From Corydoras sp. C115 (taxonomy: Eukaryota > Chordata > Actinopteri > Siluriformes > Callichthyidae), in NCBI GenBank assembly GCA_019802505.1, contig JAFMOC010000011.1:3947501-4011500 (forward strand): DNA of 64,000 bases, in the 5' to 3' direction. The notes beneath the pieces were generated by a model. The model saw only the letters and a program-made list of their open reading frames with translations. It searched no databases and was not told where the DNA came from. The translations under genes were made by a program, and so were the position numbers. Positions within the stretch are counted from its first letter, which is position 1, and each line of letters starts with the position of its first letter. Below are positions 10,601 through 20,167 of the stretch, one piece after another.

Positions 10601-12335
10601 AACAGAGTAATGGGAATATATGAAGTATGCAGAGAAACAGCTGGACTACAGTCTAAAATTTGCGATCTAAAGTGCAGCTATATTATCAGTGGAAGTGCTA
10701 AAAAAATATGCTGAGTGTAAACAGGGAGTTTATGCAATAAAATTGGCTGTGAGATTATTTATTGGTGTTTCCCCCCAAATTATATCAATTTTAGGTTGGA
10801 TTGTCTCGTGGGTCTGCGTGGGTTTTCTGGTTTCCTCCCACAGTCCAAAAACATGGATGAAGGTCAATTGAATTCTCCAAATTGCCCCATACAGAGTGTG
10901 TGAGTATGTGTCCAGTTTTTACTCTTATTGGCACTCTGTCCTGGGTGTATCTGCCCAACACCCGAAACGTTGGTGACACATGGATCAAGGTCAATTGAAT
11001 TCTCTAAAATTGCCCCATATAGAGTGTCTGTGTGAGTATGTGTCCAGCGATATATTGGCACCCTGTCCCGGTGTATCTGCCCAGCTCCCAAAATGTTCTC
11101 CCCTTGATGGGCATGGGGTTTCCTCCACACAGTCCAAAAACATATATCAAGGTCAATTGAATTTTCCAAATTTTCCAAATTGCAGTGTATTTGTGTGTGT
11201 GTGCGTGCCCAGGGATAGATTCCTCCACACAGACCAAAAACATGGATCAAGGTCAATTAAATTCTTTAAAATTGCCCCACATATAGTGTGTTTGTGTGAG
11301 TCTGTGTGCCCTGTCCTGGGTGTGTCTGCCCAGCACCTGAAACGTTCTCCCCTGCATGGTCATGGTGTTTCCTCCACACAGTCCAAAAACATGGATCAAG
11401 GTCAATTGAATTCTTTAAAATTGCCCCACATATAGTGTGTTTGTGTGTGTCTGTGTGCCCTGTCCTGGGTGTGTCTGCCCAGCACCTGAAACGTTCTCCC
11501 CTGCATGGTCATGGTGTTTCCTCCACACAGTCCAAAAACATGGATCAAGGTCAATTGAATTTTCCAAATTGCAGTGTATTTGTGTGTGTGTGCGTGCCCA
11601 GGGATAGATTGCCACCCTGTCCTGGGTGTATCTGCCCAGCACCAAAAACATTCTCCCCTGGATGGGCATGGGGTTTCCTCCCAGAGTCCAAAAACATGGA
11701 TCAAGGTCAATTGAATTCTTTAAAATTGCCCCACATAGAGTGTGTCTGTGTGCGCCCAGCGATAGATTGGTGCCCTGTCCTGGGTGTATCTGCCCAGCGC
11801 CCGAAACGTTCTCTCCTGGATGGGCACACACGTTCCAACCCTAGTAGAGGATAAAGCAGAAGATGATGGATGGATGGATGGATGGATGGATGGATGGATG
11901 GGGGGTTTAAAAAGAGAAAGAGTGAGAGATTTCAGTTGCACTTCTGAGGTTTTGGTACCTGATGAGGTGGAAATATGAGAGCAGACTGTCCGCCAGCCTC
12001 TGATTGGACTTAACGATGAATATGTACAAATAGATGGCGATGGCCACGGTCCAGAAGAAGGAGCTGGTGTTGGAGAAGGTGGACACGGCCCCCTGTGTGA
12101 CGCAGTCCCAGGTGTTGGACTTAAAAAGCTTCAGGGCTCCGTAAAAGTAAGAGAGAGCGGACAGGAGATCAGCTATAGAGAGGAAGACCAGCAGCTGTCT
12201 CGGTGTGGTCCTCAGGTCCGGCCACACTGCGTACGTGCTCATAACGATCACAGCGCCCAGCACCGACAGAACACACGACAACAACACGAGAACCTGCTCA
12301 TACTGCGCCACGTCCGTCTGCCCGAACACAGCCAT
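5244..12335 (-). CDS. gpr157: gpr157, G protein-coupled receptor 157 (four coding exons, complete)
   Basis: The spliced frame joins 12335-11959, 8933-8720, 6893-6699 and 5441-5244, giving 327 residues against 335 in human GPR157. All introns are GT-AG and their phases match: phase 2 after exon 1, phase 0 after exons 2 and 3. Seven hydrophobic segments are visible: TM1-3 in exon 1, TM4-5 in exon 2, TM6 in exon 3, TM7 in exon 4. Family-typical strings include SYFYGAL, WDCVTQGA, NTSSFFWTVAIA, KKIGYDASEVSVGWCW, DHVLWMLLTGK, ALSEYRPILS and NCIMFVLCT. C78 and C155 are placed for the TM3-ECL2 disulfide. GPR157 is an orphan receptor of the cAMP-receptor/secretin-like group; published work places it on the primary cilium of radial glia, coupling through Gq. 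The start ATG has G at -3 and +4. The cytoplasmic tail is short, with a CC pair and an acidic end. Introns are 1.3, 1.8 and 3.0 kb and carry SINEs. Confidence 0.96.
5487..5541. repeat. AAT trinucleotide repeat
   Basis: About 18 AAT units directly before the SINE at 5542, inside gpr157 intron 3 about 45 bp from the exon 4 acceptor. Confidence 0.95.
5542..5892 (+). mobile_element. V-SINE-type SINE in gpr157 intron 3
   Basis: Complete head, central domain and 3' end; the tail is (GAAT)n rather than (GGAT)n. It follows directly on an AAT repeat (5487-5541). Confidence 0.93.
5908..6343 (+). mobile_element. V-SINE-type SINE with an extended, double 3' tail
   Basis: The head, central domain and a first 3' end (to 6246) are followed by a TA run and about 75 bp of other sequence. 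A second copy of the SINE 3' end (AGCGGAAGATAATGG) then follows. A 12-bp duplication AATAACATATCT flanks the whole unit (5896-5907 and 6344-6355), so the extended form may have inserted as one piece. Confidence 0.85.
6699..6893 (-). CDS. gpr157: gpr157 coding exon 3 (residues 198-262)
   Basis: The exon is 195 nt (65 codons) from HAALSEYRPILS to VLVTLH. The acceptor is CCCATTCAG and the donor GTAAGT. It encodes the third intracellular loop and TM6 (LIPIIFIVLRIWSTIRF). Reading past the donor adds residues with no family resemblance, which supports the splice choice. Confidence 0.95.
7091..7256. repeat. two TA microsatellites around an inverted SINE head
   Basis: (TA)n at 7091-7153 and 7185-7256 in gpr157 intron 2. 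Confidence 0.95.
7154..7184 (-). mobile_element. 31-bp SINE head fragment in inverted orientation
   Basis: It is the reverse of the first 31 bp of the SINE at 7257 with one mismatch, and TA tracts lie on both sides. Together the two heads form an inverted repeat around a 72-bp TA loop. Confidence 0.9.
7257..7518 (+). mobile_element. V-SINE-type SINE, 3' end replaced by TG/TA repeat
   Basis: The head and central domain are present up to CTGGGTGTATCTGC. It then breaks to ACCCTAATA and a TG/TA microsatellite (7519-7600). It lies in gpr157 intron 2, sense on the plus strand. Confidence 0.9.
7519..7611. repeat. TG-TA microsatellite with T run
   Basis: (TG)10 changes to about 30 TA units and ends in 11-12 T. 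Confidence 0.95.
8720..8933 (-). CDS. gpr157: gpr157 coding exon 2 (residues 126-197)
   Basis: The exon is 214 nt: one base completing Ser126, then 71 codons from WGVPLAITIA to KRHIHKA. The acceptor is TGTTGTAG and the donor GTAAGC. It carries TM4, extracellular loop 2 with the GWCW cysteine (C155), and TM5. This is the most conserved part against human GPR157. Confidence 0.96.
9918..10208 (+). mobile_element. V-SINE-type SINE in gpr157 intron 1
   Basis: It has an internal deletion in the central domain (TGTTTTCACCATTCTCC joins the CACAGTCC block). A 13-bp target-site duplication GGGTTTCCAAATA lies at 9905-9917 and 10209-10221. Confidence 0.93.
10800..11880 (+). repeat. SINE-derived tandem array in gpr157 intron 1
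   Basis: At least six head-to-tail units repeat only the central and 3' part of the V-SINE. Each runs from CAGTCCAAAAACATGG through CAATTGAATTCT and GCCCTGTCCTGGG to GTTCTCCCC. Two neighbouring units (about 11222-11367 and 11368-11515) are almost identical at about 146 bp, so the array grew by unequal exchange after insertion. The tRNA head appears only as a trace, and the 3' end with a GGAT tail closes the array beside exon 1. Confidence 0.88.
11868..11900. repeat. ATGG tetranucleotide repeat
   Basis: Expanded SINE tail (GGAT)n, about eight units, next to the gpr157 exon 1 donor. Confidence 0.95.
11959..12335 (-). CDS. gpr157: gpr157 coding exon 1 (residues 1-125 plus 2 nt)
   Basis: It encodes the extracellular N-terminus, TM1 (about 15-38), TM2 (about 47-69) and TM3 (about 91-108). 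The ATG at 12335-12333 has a good context (GACATGG). The exon ends ATC AG and the donor is GTACCA; reading on leads into SINE-like DNA and a stop. The extracellular cysteine C78 (WDC) is here. About 60 bp inside the following intron begins a GGAT tetranucleotide run and a SINE-derived tandem array. Confidence 0.95.
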
Positions 12336-12381
12336 GTCCCCCGCGGTGCTCCACTATGAGTAACAGACGAGGAGGACGCCT

Positions 12382-12872
12382 TCTTTAGGGTTTAACTCTT
12401 AAACTTAAAGTGGAGCTTAACCGTCTCCACGGCGTTCTGTTCACACTCGCACAGCCGACGTTTGAGCTCCGAAAGACGAAGCTCCGTGAGTTCAAAACCG
12501 AACCGGACAGCAGATTCAAACCTCTGTAAATTACACTGCGAACGAGTGCTCACAGTTTCCTCACTTGCAAAACATGGAGGTATGTTAACTCCTCCCAAAT
12601 CACTCCTTATAAGATCCCGTGCTGGAAAGAAGGAAGAACAGTAACGCTTTAGCAGCCAGCAGCGGGCCTACAGATTAGCTCTCAATGCCATGGTACGTTA
12701 TGGACATCCAAAAGCACTGCTTTAACACAAAAGATACCGTAATAGTAACTGTTTTAAAAAAGAAAAATGGCTTGAGTAAGTTATTAGACTATAATTTAAT
12801 ATACACTATATCAAGAAAAACTATTTAATCTCATCTTATTATTTTCCGCTTGATCCATTGCTTTGGAGTGGA
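12382..12872 (-). promoter_or_regulatory. gpr157: gpr157 upstream segment, gene-proximal copy A (5' UTR/promoter candidate)
   Basis: The segment starts 46 bp upstream of the gpr157 ATG and reads away from the gene. It contains a CpG-containing block (about 12420-12560) and a TTATAA box near 12607-12612, positioned for minus-strand transcription. The same sequence recurs three more times at high identity further upstream (13080, 13940, 15267). Copy A differs by a few extra bases near its gene-proximal end, where the others read TAACTTTAAAG. The CpG-containing block has an open 68-codon minus-strand frame in every copy, but that frame begins at TTG, not ATG. Confidence 0.55.
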
Positions 12873-13079
12873 GTGTGTTGTGTAGGGTGGGTGGGGTGTG
12901 TTGTGTAGGGTGGGTGGGTGGGTGGTGGGAGGGGACACACACCATTGAAAGCGCCACATGGAAACAGGGATTGGGGTATGTGGGGTGTGTAGGGTGTGTG
13001 GGGTGTGTAGGGTGTGGGGTGTGTAGGGTGTGGGTGGGCGGGTGGGTTCCAGGCACTGGGTAGATGTATCCAGGACAGG
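12866..13079. repeat. G-rich minisatellite and SINE remnant between copies A and B
   Basis: Plus-strand runs of GGGTGTGTAGGG/GGGGTGTG alternate with short unique bits (ACACACCATTGAAAGCGCC). They end in a reverse-oriented V-SINE piece (GGCACTGGGTAGATG...CAGGACAGG). Closely spaced G runs make the plus strand prone to G-quadruplexes. Confidence 0.85.
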
Positions 13080-13562
13080 TCTTTAGGGTTTAACTTTAAA
13101 GTGGAGCTTAACCGTCTCCACGGCGTTCTGTTCACACTCGCACAGCCGACGTTTGAGCTCCGAAAGACGAAGCTCCGTGAGTTCAAAACCGAACCGGACA
13201 GCAGATTCAAACCTCTGTAAATTACACCGCGAACGAGTGCTCACAGTTTCCTCACTTGCAAAACATGGAGGTATGTTAACTCCTCCCAAATCACTCCTTA
13301 TAAGATCCCGTGCTGGAAAGAAGGAAGAACAGTAACGCTTTAGCAGCCAGCAGCGGGCCTACAGATTAGCTCTCAATGCCATGGTACGTTATGGACATCC
13401 AAAAGCACTGCTTTAACACAAAAGATACCGTAATAGTAACTGTTTTAAAAAAGAAAAATGGCTTGAGTAAGTTATTAGACTATAATTTAATATACACTAT
13501 ATCAAGAAAAACTATTTAATCTCATCTCATCTCATTTTCCGCTTGATCCATTGCTTTGGAGT
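13080..13562. repeat. duplicated gpr157 upstream segment, copy B
   Basis: It is near-identical to copy A from TCTTTAGGG through the TTATAA box to GCTTTGGAG, with isolated substitutions (for example ACACCGC for ACACTGC). It joins abruptly at 13079/13080 to a SINE-derived GGACAGG end. It does not contain the gpr157 ATG or any receptor coding sequence. Confidence 0.93.
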
Positions 13563-13939
13563 GGAGTGTGTTGTGTAGGGTGGGTGGGGTGTGTTGTGTA
13601 GGGTGGGTGGGTGGGTGGGTTTCAGGTGCTGGGCAGATGTATACAGGACATGGCACTAATCCGTCACTGTGTACACACTTACACAGACATACACACTATA
13701 TGGGGCAATTAAGGGCAGCCAATTTACAGTACTTTGAATTTTTGTTTGTCAACTGGGAGGGGACACACACCATTGAAAGCGCCACATGGAAACAGGGATT
13801 GGGGTATGTGGGGTGTGTAGGGTGTGTGGGGTGTGTAGGGTGTGGGGTGTGTAGGGTGTGGGGTGTGTAGGGTGTGGGGTGTGTAGGGTGTGGGTGGGCG
13901 GGTGGGTTCCAGGCACTGGGTAGATGTATCCAGGACAGG
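13556..13939. repeat. minisatellite plus diverged reverse SINE between copies B and C
   Basis: It has the same G-rich repeat as the previous spacer. It adds a reverse V-SINE stretch running from the CTGGGCAGATG motif through a tandem ACACA region to TATGGGGCAATT. Five GGGTGTG units expand at 13800-13895. Confidence 0.85.
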
Positions 13940-14422
13940 TCTTTAGGGTTTAACTTTAAAGTGGAGCTTAACCGTCTCCACGGCGTTCTGTTCACACTCG
14001 CACAGCCGACGTTTGAGCTCCGAAAGACGAAGCTCCGTGAGTTCAAAACCGAACCGGACAGCAGATTCAAACCTCTGTAAATTACACTGCGAACGAGTGC
14101 TCACAGTTTCCTCACTTGCAAAACATGGAGGTATGTTAACTCCTCCCAAATCACTCCTTATAAGATCCCGTGCTGGAAAGAAGGAAGAACAGTAACGCTT
14201 TAGCAGCCAGCAGCGGGCCTACAGATTAGCTCTCAATGCCATGGTACGTTATGGACATCCAAAAGCACTGCTTTAACACAAAAGATACCGTAATAGTAAC
14301 TGTTTTAAAAAAGAAAAATGGCTTGAGTAAGTTATTAGACTATAATTTAATATACACTATATCAAGAAAAACTATTTAATCTCATCTTATTATTTTCCGC
14401 TTGGTCCATTGCTTTGGAGTGG
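13940..14422. repeat. duplicated gpr157 upstream segment, copy C
   Basis: This is a full-length copy with the same left junction as copy B (SINE-derived GGACAGG then TCTTTAGGG) and the same right end in a TTCCGCTTG SINE tail. The B to C spacing is 860 bp and A to B is 691 bp; the difference comes from minisatellite and SINE length. Confidence 0.93.
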
Positions 14423-14951
14423 AGTGTGTTGTGTAGGGTGGGTGGGTTTCAGGTGCTGGGCAGATGTATACAGGACATGGCACTAATCCTTCACTGTGTA
14501 CACACTTACACAGACATACACACTTTATGGGGCAATTAAGGGCAGCCAATTTACAGTACTTTGAATTTTTGTTTGTCAACTGGGAGGGGACACACACCAT
14601 TGAAAGCGCCACATGGAAACAGGGATTGGGGTGTGTGGGGTGTGGGGTGTGTAGGGTGTGGGGTGTGTGGGGTGTGTAGGGTGTGGGTGGGTGGGTGGGT
14701 TCCAGGCACTGGGTAGATGTATCCAGGACATGGCACTAATCCGTCACTGTGTACACACTTACAGACATACACACTATATGGGGCAATTAAGGGCAGCCAA
14801 TTTACAGTACTTTGAATTTTTGTTTGTCAACTGGGAGGGGGGGACACACCATTGAAAGCACCACATGGAAAGAGGGATTGGGTGTGTGAGGTGTGTAGGG
14901 TGTGGGTGTGCGGGTGGGTTCCAGGCACTGGGTAGATGTATCCAGGACAGG
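14423..14951. repeat. minisatellite and two SINE-remnant units upstream of the deleted copy
   Basis: The unit of CTGGGCAGATG, CACTAATCC, TATGGGGCAATT, GTTTGTCAACTGGGAGG and CCATTGAAAG occurs twice in tandem here (about 14452-14620 and 14707-14870), each followed by GGGTGTG repeats. Confidence 0.85.
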
Positions 14952-14999
14952 TCTTTAGGGTTTAACCTTAAAGTGGAGCTTGATCCATTGCTTTGGAGT
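14952..14999. repeat. deleted copy of the gpr157 upstream segment
   Basis: The left junction and about 30 bp of the segment are present (TCTTTAGGGTTTAACC...). The sequence then jumps from GTGGAGCTT straight to GATCCATTGCTTTGGAG at the far end, so about 450 bp are missing. The shared GCTT at the joint suggests deletion by short homology. Confidence 0.85.
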
Positions 15000-15266
15000 G
15001 GGGTGTGTGGGTGGGTGGGTTTCAGGTGCTGGGCAGATGTATACAGGACATGGCACTAATCCGTTACTGTGTACACACTTACACAGACATACACACTTTA
15101 TGGGGCAATTAGGGGTAGCCAATTTACTTTGAATTTATGTTTGTCAACTGGGAGGGACACACACCATTGTATGCGTCACATGGAAACAGGGATTGGGGTG
15201 TGTAGGGTTTGGGGTATGTGGGGTGTGGGTGGGTTCCAGGTAGTGGGTAGATGTATCCAGGACAGG
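15000..15266. repeat. SINE-remnant/minisatellite spacer before copy D
   Basis: One more SINE-remnant unit (CTGGGCAGATG to ACACCATTG) is followed by a shorter GGGTGTG tract that leads into the GGACAGG junction of copy D. Confidence 0.8.
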
Positions 15267-15541
15267 TCTTTAGGGTTTAACTTTAAAGTGGAGCTTAACC
15301 GTCTCCACGGCGTTCTGACCACACTCGCACAGCCGACGTTTGAGCTCCGAAAGACGAAGCTCCGTGAGTTCAAAACCGAACCGGACAGCAGATTCAAACC
15401 TCTGTAAATTACACTGCGAACGAGTGCTCACAGTTTCCTCACTTGCAAAACATGGAGGTATGTTAACTCCTCCCAAATCACTCCTTATAAGATCCCGTGC
15501 TGGAAAGAAGGAAGAACAGTAACGCTTTAGCAGCCAGCAGC
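15267..15541. repeat. duplicated gpr157 upstream segment, copy D (truncated)
   Basis: It is near-identical to the other copies up to AGCAGCCAGCAG, then breaks into a fragment of a second tRNA-derived SINE family (15542-15600). It keeps the CpG-containing block and the TTATAA box. CTGACC replaces CTGTTC in the CpG-containing block. Confidence 0.92.
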
Positions 15542-15600
15542 CATGAACCGCCAACCTTCAGATTGACTACCCAACGCCTAACCACTGAGCTACTGCTCCC
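15542..15600 (-). mobile_element. head fragment of a second tRNA-derived SINE family
   Basis: The sequence CCTAACCACTGAGCTACTG is the reverse of a tRNA-like head and matches the elements at 27437 and 28408. It forms the breakpoint of copy D. Confidence 0.7.
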
Positions 15601-15601
15601 T

Positions 15602-16110
15602 CACTTTTCTGCTTGATCCATTGCTTTGGAGTGGGGTGTTTTGTGTGGGGTGTGGGTGGGTTTCAGGTGCTGGGCAGATGTATACAGAACATGGCACTAA
15701 TCCGTCACTGTGTACACACTTACACAGACATACACACTTTATGGGGCAATTAGGGGCAGTCAATTTACTTTGAACTTTTTGTTTGTCAACTGGGAGGGGG
15801 ACACACCATTGAAAGTGCCACATGGAAACAGGGATTGGGGTGTGTAGGGTGTGGGGTATGTGGGTGGGTTCCAGGCCTGGATAGATGTATCCAGCTGGGA
15901 ACTGGGGGGCAATGGAGAAAGCGCCACACAAACATGGGGAAGACATGGGAACGCCATCCTGCATCCCCAGTGCTAAGTGGTGGTCAAAATCGGAGCACCA
16001 AGGAGAATTACAAGAGGGGAGAACACAAATTCCACCCAGATTGGGATTTGAACCTGGATCCTCAGCGCTAAAAGGCAAATGTGCTAACCATTCGGCCACC
16101 ATGATGCCCA
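15602..16110 (-). repeat. diverged V-SINE copies at the outer end of the amplified block
   Basis: A last SINE-remnant unit (15602-15895) runs into an older reverse-oriented SINE. That SINE ends with a tRNA-like head in reverse (GCTAACCATTCGGCCACC) near 16080-16108. Point changes are much denser than in the intact SINEs elsewhere. Confidence 0.75.
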
Positions 16111-17045
16111 CACCAATTTTATTAGGAATTTAATTTATTGGTTGGAAATGACCTGCAAAGCTCAGACCTTATTGTACTAGCTCACCTGAAACCACATATC
16201 ATTGTTTAATTGTTTAAAGCAAGCTGTCTTGATCTGATTTTGTAGGTGCTGGCAGTCTATTCTTTAAAACGAGGACATATCTGGGGCAAAAAAGAGGTGA
16301 AGACTCAAGTGCTCAAGTCTGCAAGGACTTTAGACAATGTAGTTTAGACATGGCACATAATGCTTTACAGGTCTATAGTAGACCGGTTCTTTTATTATTT
16401 ATTTATTATTTATACTATTAATTACACATAAAGACAATAATAGTTTAGATGAAAGAATAAAAAAAATAAAATTTATTAAAAAAATGTAGATTATTATAGA
16501 ACGCAAAGCCATGAAACGTTTCAGTGCTTTTCAACTCCAATTTTATTGACTAGATCAATTGTAAAATTATATAACATTTTACAAATGTATGAAATTGGCA
16601 ATTTTGTTCTGTAATGAATTAAATGCTACTATAGTAAATAAATATTCAGGTTTGTCTAATATAAATTAAAATGTCTACAAGATTCATACATAAAATAGTG
16701 GTTTTGAAAAAATATATTAATGTGATGTAATAATAGATTTATTAAACTATTAAATCATCTATTAATGTTTTAAAATAGCTTTAAATTGGCCAGTTTTATT
16801 GATTGATTGAAAGTTAAGCATTTTTGATAAAAATGATAAAAAAAAAGCATTTTTATTTACATTCTAAATGAAATACTTTAAAACAAAAAACACTGTAATA
16901 CATTTAGTGATTTATGGATTCATGTTTTCCTGTCTGTACTGTAATACAACAAAACATTACGACCCTTAACATTAAAAAACATACATATCAATGGTGTTTT
17001 GTCAGCAAAAAAGTCTAAATTAGTAATACTAAAACATACAGTTTG
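16111..17045. other. AT-rich intergenic DNA
   Basis: Strongly AT-rich with no recognisable feature. The same holds for 17422-18116, 18266-19747 and 20166-20606. Confidence 0.6.
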
Positions 17046-17057
17046 GTATAAAGAACA

Positions 17058-17409
17058 TTCATTCATTCATTCATTATCTTCCGCTTCATCCTCTATTAGG
17101 GTCGCGGTGGGGTTCCCCATGCCCATCCAGGGGAGAGCATCTCGGGCGCTGGGCAGACAGACCCAGGACAGGGCGCCAATCCATCGCCGGGCACACACCC
17201 ACCCACACAGACACACTCTATATGGGGCAATTTTGCGAATTCAATTAACTTGATCCATGTTTTTGGACTGTGGGAGGAAACCGGAGAACCCGGAGGAAAC
17301 CCACGCAGACACGGGGAGAACATGGAAACTCCACCCAGATGGGGATTCGAACCGGGAATCCCTAGCGCTGAGAGGCGAACGTGCTAACCACTAAGCCACC
17401 ATGCCGCCT
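17058..17409 (-). mobile_element. V-SINE-type SINE, full length
   Basis: It is intact, with an (ATTC)n tail at the left. A 12-bp target-site duplication GTATAAAGAACA lies at 17046-17057 and 17410-17421. Confidence 0.95.
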
Positions 17410-18128
17410 GTATAAAGAACAGTAAAATATATTTAAAGTGTATTCATATAAAGTACGTTATCTTATTCAGGAATGAACTCAACTACACAAACTAAATTTA
17501 AAGTTTCTGTAAGCCTCTTTGTCTGACATTAATCAATCTTTCAAACGAGGTCTATAAGGCAGTTTAGCAATAAAAAAGCCAGAAAAGGCCAATTTTTGTT
17601 GACTGAATTCCAAGGGCCATGCTTATGTTCATAATAAACTTTAAGTGAATTAAACAATTTTGCATAGAAGATTTACAATTTCGGAATTGTGTGCAGAGTT
17701 GACAAGTCTGATGGTCTGACATTTATAGATTGCCCAAACTTTGCATTCAATCTTCTTATTATAAACTAAATTTTACATATAAAAGGCTACTTTTTTAGTT
17801 ACAACCCCTTTCCAATGCGTGTAGTTACATTTATTGGCCAATAGATGGCGAACTGTGCACTGCTTAGGGTAATAAGAGCAGGAGCAAAGTTAAGCCACTT
17901 CACTGCATCGGGTCAAGGTTTGTCAGTCATTTGCACGTCAGGGCATTAAAATGTTTTATAAACTGGTAAATTACTTTACAGCAGGATACTTATACCTTAG
18001 TGTATATATTATTAATATCAAACAAATATCTATTATTAATATCAAATATATTTCTGCAAATAAAGCTTGCAGAAATATGGAGGATTTTAATTCAGATGTA
18101 GTAAAATATATTTATTATATCCTTCATA

Positions 18129-18253
18129 TTTGCCCAGCGATAGATTGGCGCCCTGTCCTGGGTGTGTCTGCCCAGCGCCCGAGACGTTCTCCCCTGGGGA
18201 ATGGGGAACCCCACCGCACCCTAGTATAGGATAAAGCGGAAAATAATGGATGG
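18129..18253 (+). mobile_element. 5'-truncated V-SINE-type SINE
   Basis: Only the last 125 bp (from GCCCAGCGATAG) are present. A 12-bp target-site duplication ATATCCTTCATA (18117-18128 and 18254-18265) still brackets it, as expected from incomplete target-primed reverse transcription. Confidence 0.92.
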
Positions 18254-19759
18254 ATATCCTTCATACTATTAAAGGTACTGTGTGTAGATGCGTTGGTAGT
18301 CATGTACAGTATTTAACTCTTATAAATATACAGTATAATGAAAGTATAGTATGGTGTATAGTGACAGTGTCATAGTAGTAATACAATACTGTATAATCTT
18401 ATATTTATATGATTTGTATAACAGCCTGCCAGTCTGTGGGGAGTACCTGTTAATTAACCTGCTTGTTCTAGCCTGAATTTGAAGGTGCCTCCTGCTAGGT
18501 GGCTGTATAGTAAAAAGACCCCATGCTGGCTGAAAGGACTGTCCAAACTGATTTAAAAGGTTTTGACAGTGATCAGACACAGGAGATTTCAAGTAACACA
18601 TGTCATCAGTGATTTGGATTGTTCTGTCTACATTGTGATAAAATTCATACTATTGATCCTACATGACTGAACTTATACTCCGTGCATGAAATTATATTTT
18701 TGAAAGGCAGCCAGGCAGCTGAGGTCAATCACATAAGCTTTTAAGTCTAAGACGTCTAAATGGTCAGACTGCAGCCAATACAAGGTTAGTCAAATTTAAA
18801 CACTGTTGCCAGGGCATTTTAACGTCGGCTATACAGTATTTCCAATAAATATCACCTTCACCTAACAAAATAATGAAAGAGCACAGAGAGTACCTCCTCA
18901 TTCAGTTCACTGTTTCTATTATTTATATTGACCTACATATAAGTTATGTAGTCTCCAGCAAACTCGCTAGTATTTCTCTCCAAAGTAAAGCAACATTTTT
19001 ATTATCTGAAATGACAACATTTAGCAGCATTTAGTAATTAGAAATGTCCATACAAGTAAAACTTGGTGGAGGGGTGATGATTTGGACTTGGCATAATTGC
19101 GTACAGGATGGGAAAAAGTTGCAGTCACACAGAATATGATTATTTTATTCCAGTATATTCCAGTGACATATTTGAGGCCTAGCTCAGGCTGGTCTAGGTA
19201 TTTGGGTTGGCATCAGGGCGGTTTTAGGCTGGCATCAGGACAATGTTTCCAAAACAACAGAAATAAACAAGCAAAACAAAGATTAAAATCTAAATATTCA
19301 AATAATTGCAAAGAAATGGCCAGTTTGAAGTTTCGACTTTAATTGAAGTGGGATCTTATGAGAGCTGTGCATACACTATTCCTATCAAACTTAATGAACT
19401 AAACTGAATGGTGCAAATAATACAGAGGAAAAGTTTCTCCATAATGAGGTGAAGCACTGTTTTGCTCTGTAATCTGTAAATTGAAGTTATTGCTTCTTAG
19501 GATGTTCTATATTTTGAATTTCTCCTGGGAATATTGGCCTACATACTGTAATCTGTTGTGGGTTTTATCTGTTACTTTAGGTTGTATGCTTATAGAAGCT
19601 GTTAGGAATACATTATTGTTATGTACCCTGATAAAAAGCATATAATATATGTGATGCAAAAGAGGCCAAACCACTTGTTCTTTTACAATTACCATTGTTT
19701 TCAGTACAGGCTGCTTTTAGTTTTCCGAATCCGAATTTTACTTTTACAGTAATCGGAGC

Positions 19760-20037
19760 GGGTGGCACAGTGGCTTAGTGGTTGGCACGGTTGCCTCTCA
19801 GCACTGGGGATTCAGGTTCGAGTCCCGATCTGGGTGGAGTTACCATGCTCTCCCTCTGTCCATGTAGGTTTCCTCTGGGTTTCCAAAAAAATGGATTCAA
19901 AGTAAATTGAATGCTCTTAATTTTCCCATATAGAGTGTATTTGTCTCTATGTGAGTGAGTGTGTGCCCAGCGATAGATTGGCGCCCTGTCCTATCTGCCT
20001 GGCATGGGGAACTCATAGTAAAGCAAATAAATTGATG
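19760..20037 (+). mobile_element. diverged V-SINE-type SINE
   Basis: The head is recognisable (GTGGCACAGTGGCTTAGTGG) but the 3' third is eroded. A 12-bp duplication with one mismatch (AGTAATCGGAGC / AGTAATCAGAGC) flanks it. Confidence 0.85.
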
Positions 20038-20106
20038 AGTAATCAGAGCACAATGACGGTGCAGTTGTCTTTTTTTAATAATCCACCAAATAACATTTTC
20101 CTGGGT

Positions 20107-20111
<5 letters not shown>

Positions 20112-20165
<54 letters not shown>
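20112..20165. repeat. TA microsatellite
   Basis: About 26 TA units. Confidence 0.95.

Positions 20166-20167
<2 letters not shown>

Noticed and set aside
11004..11854. Several overlapping ORFs of 80-180 codons on both strands with CPGC/APETFSP motifs
   Set aside because: They are reading frames through the SINE-derived tandem array. The same peptides recur at every SINE copy in the window and are not genes.
12392..12598. 68-codon minus-strand frame (LQRFESAVRFGFELTEL...) repeated in four copies
   Set aside because: It looks protein-like but opens at TTG, has no ATG, and repeats only because the whole non-coding segment is duplicated. It is more likely 5' UTR or promoter DNA, though not fully excluded.
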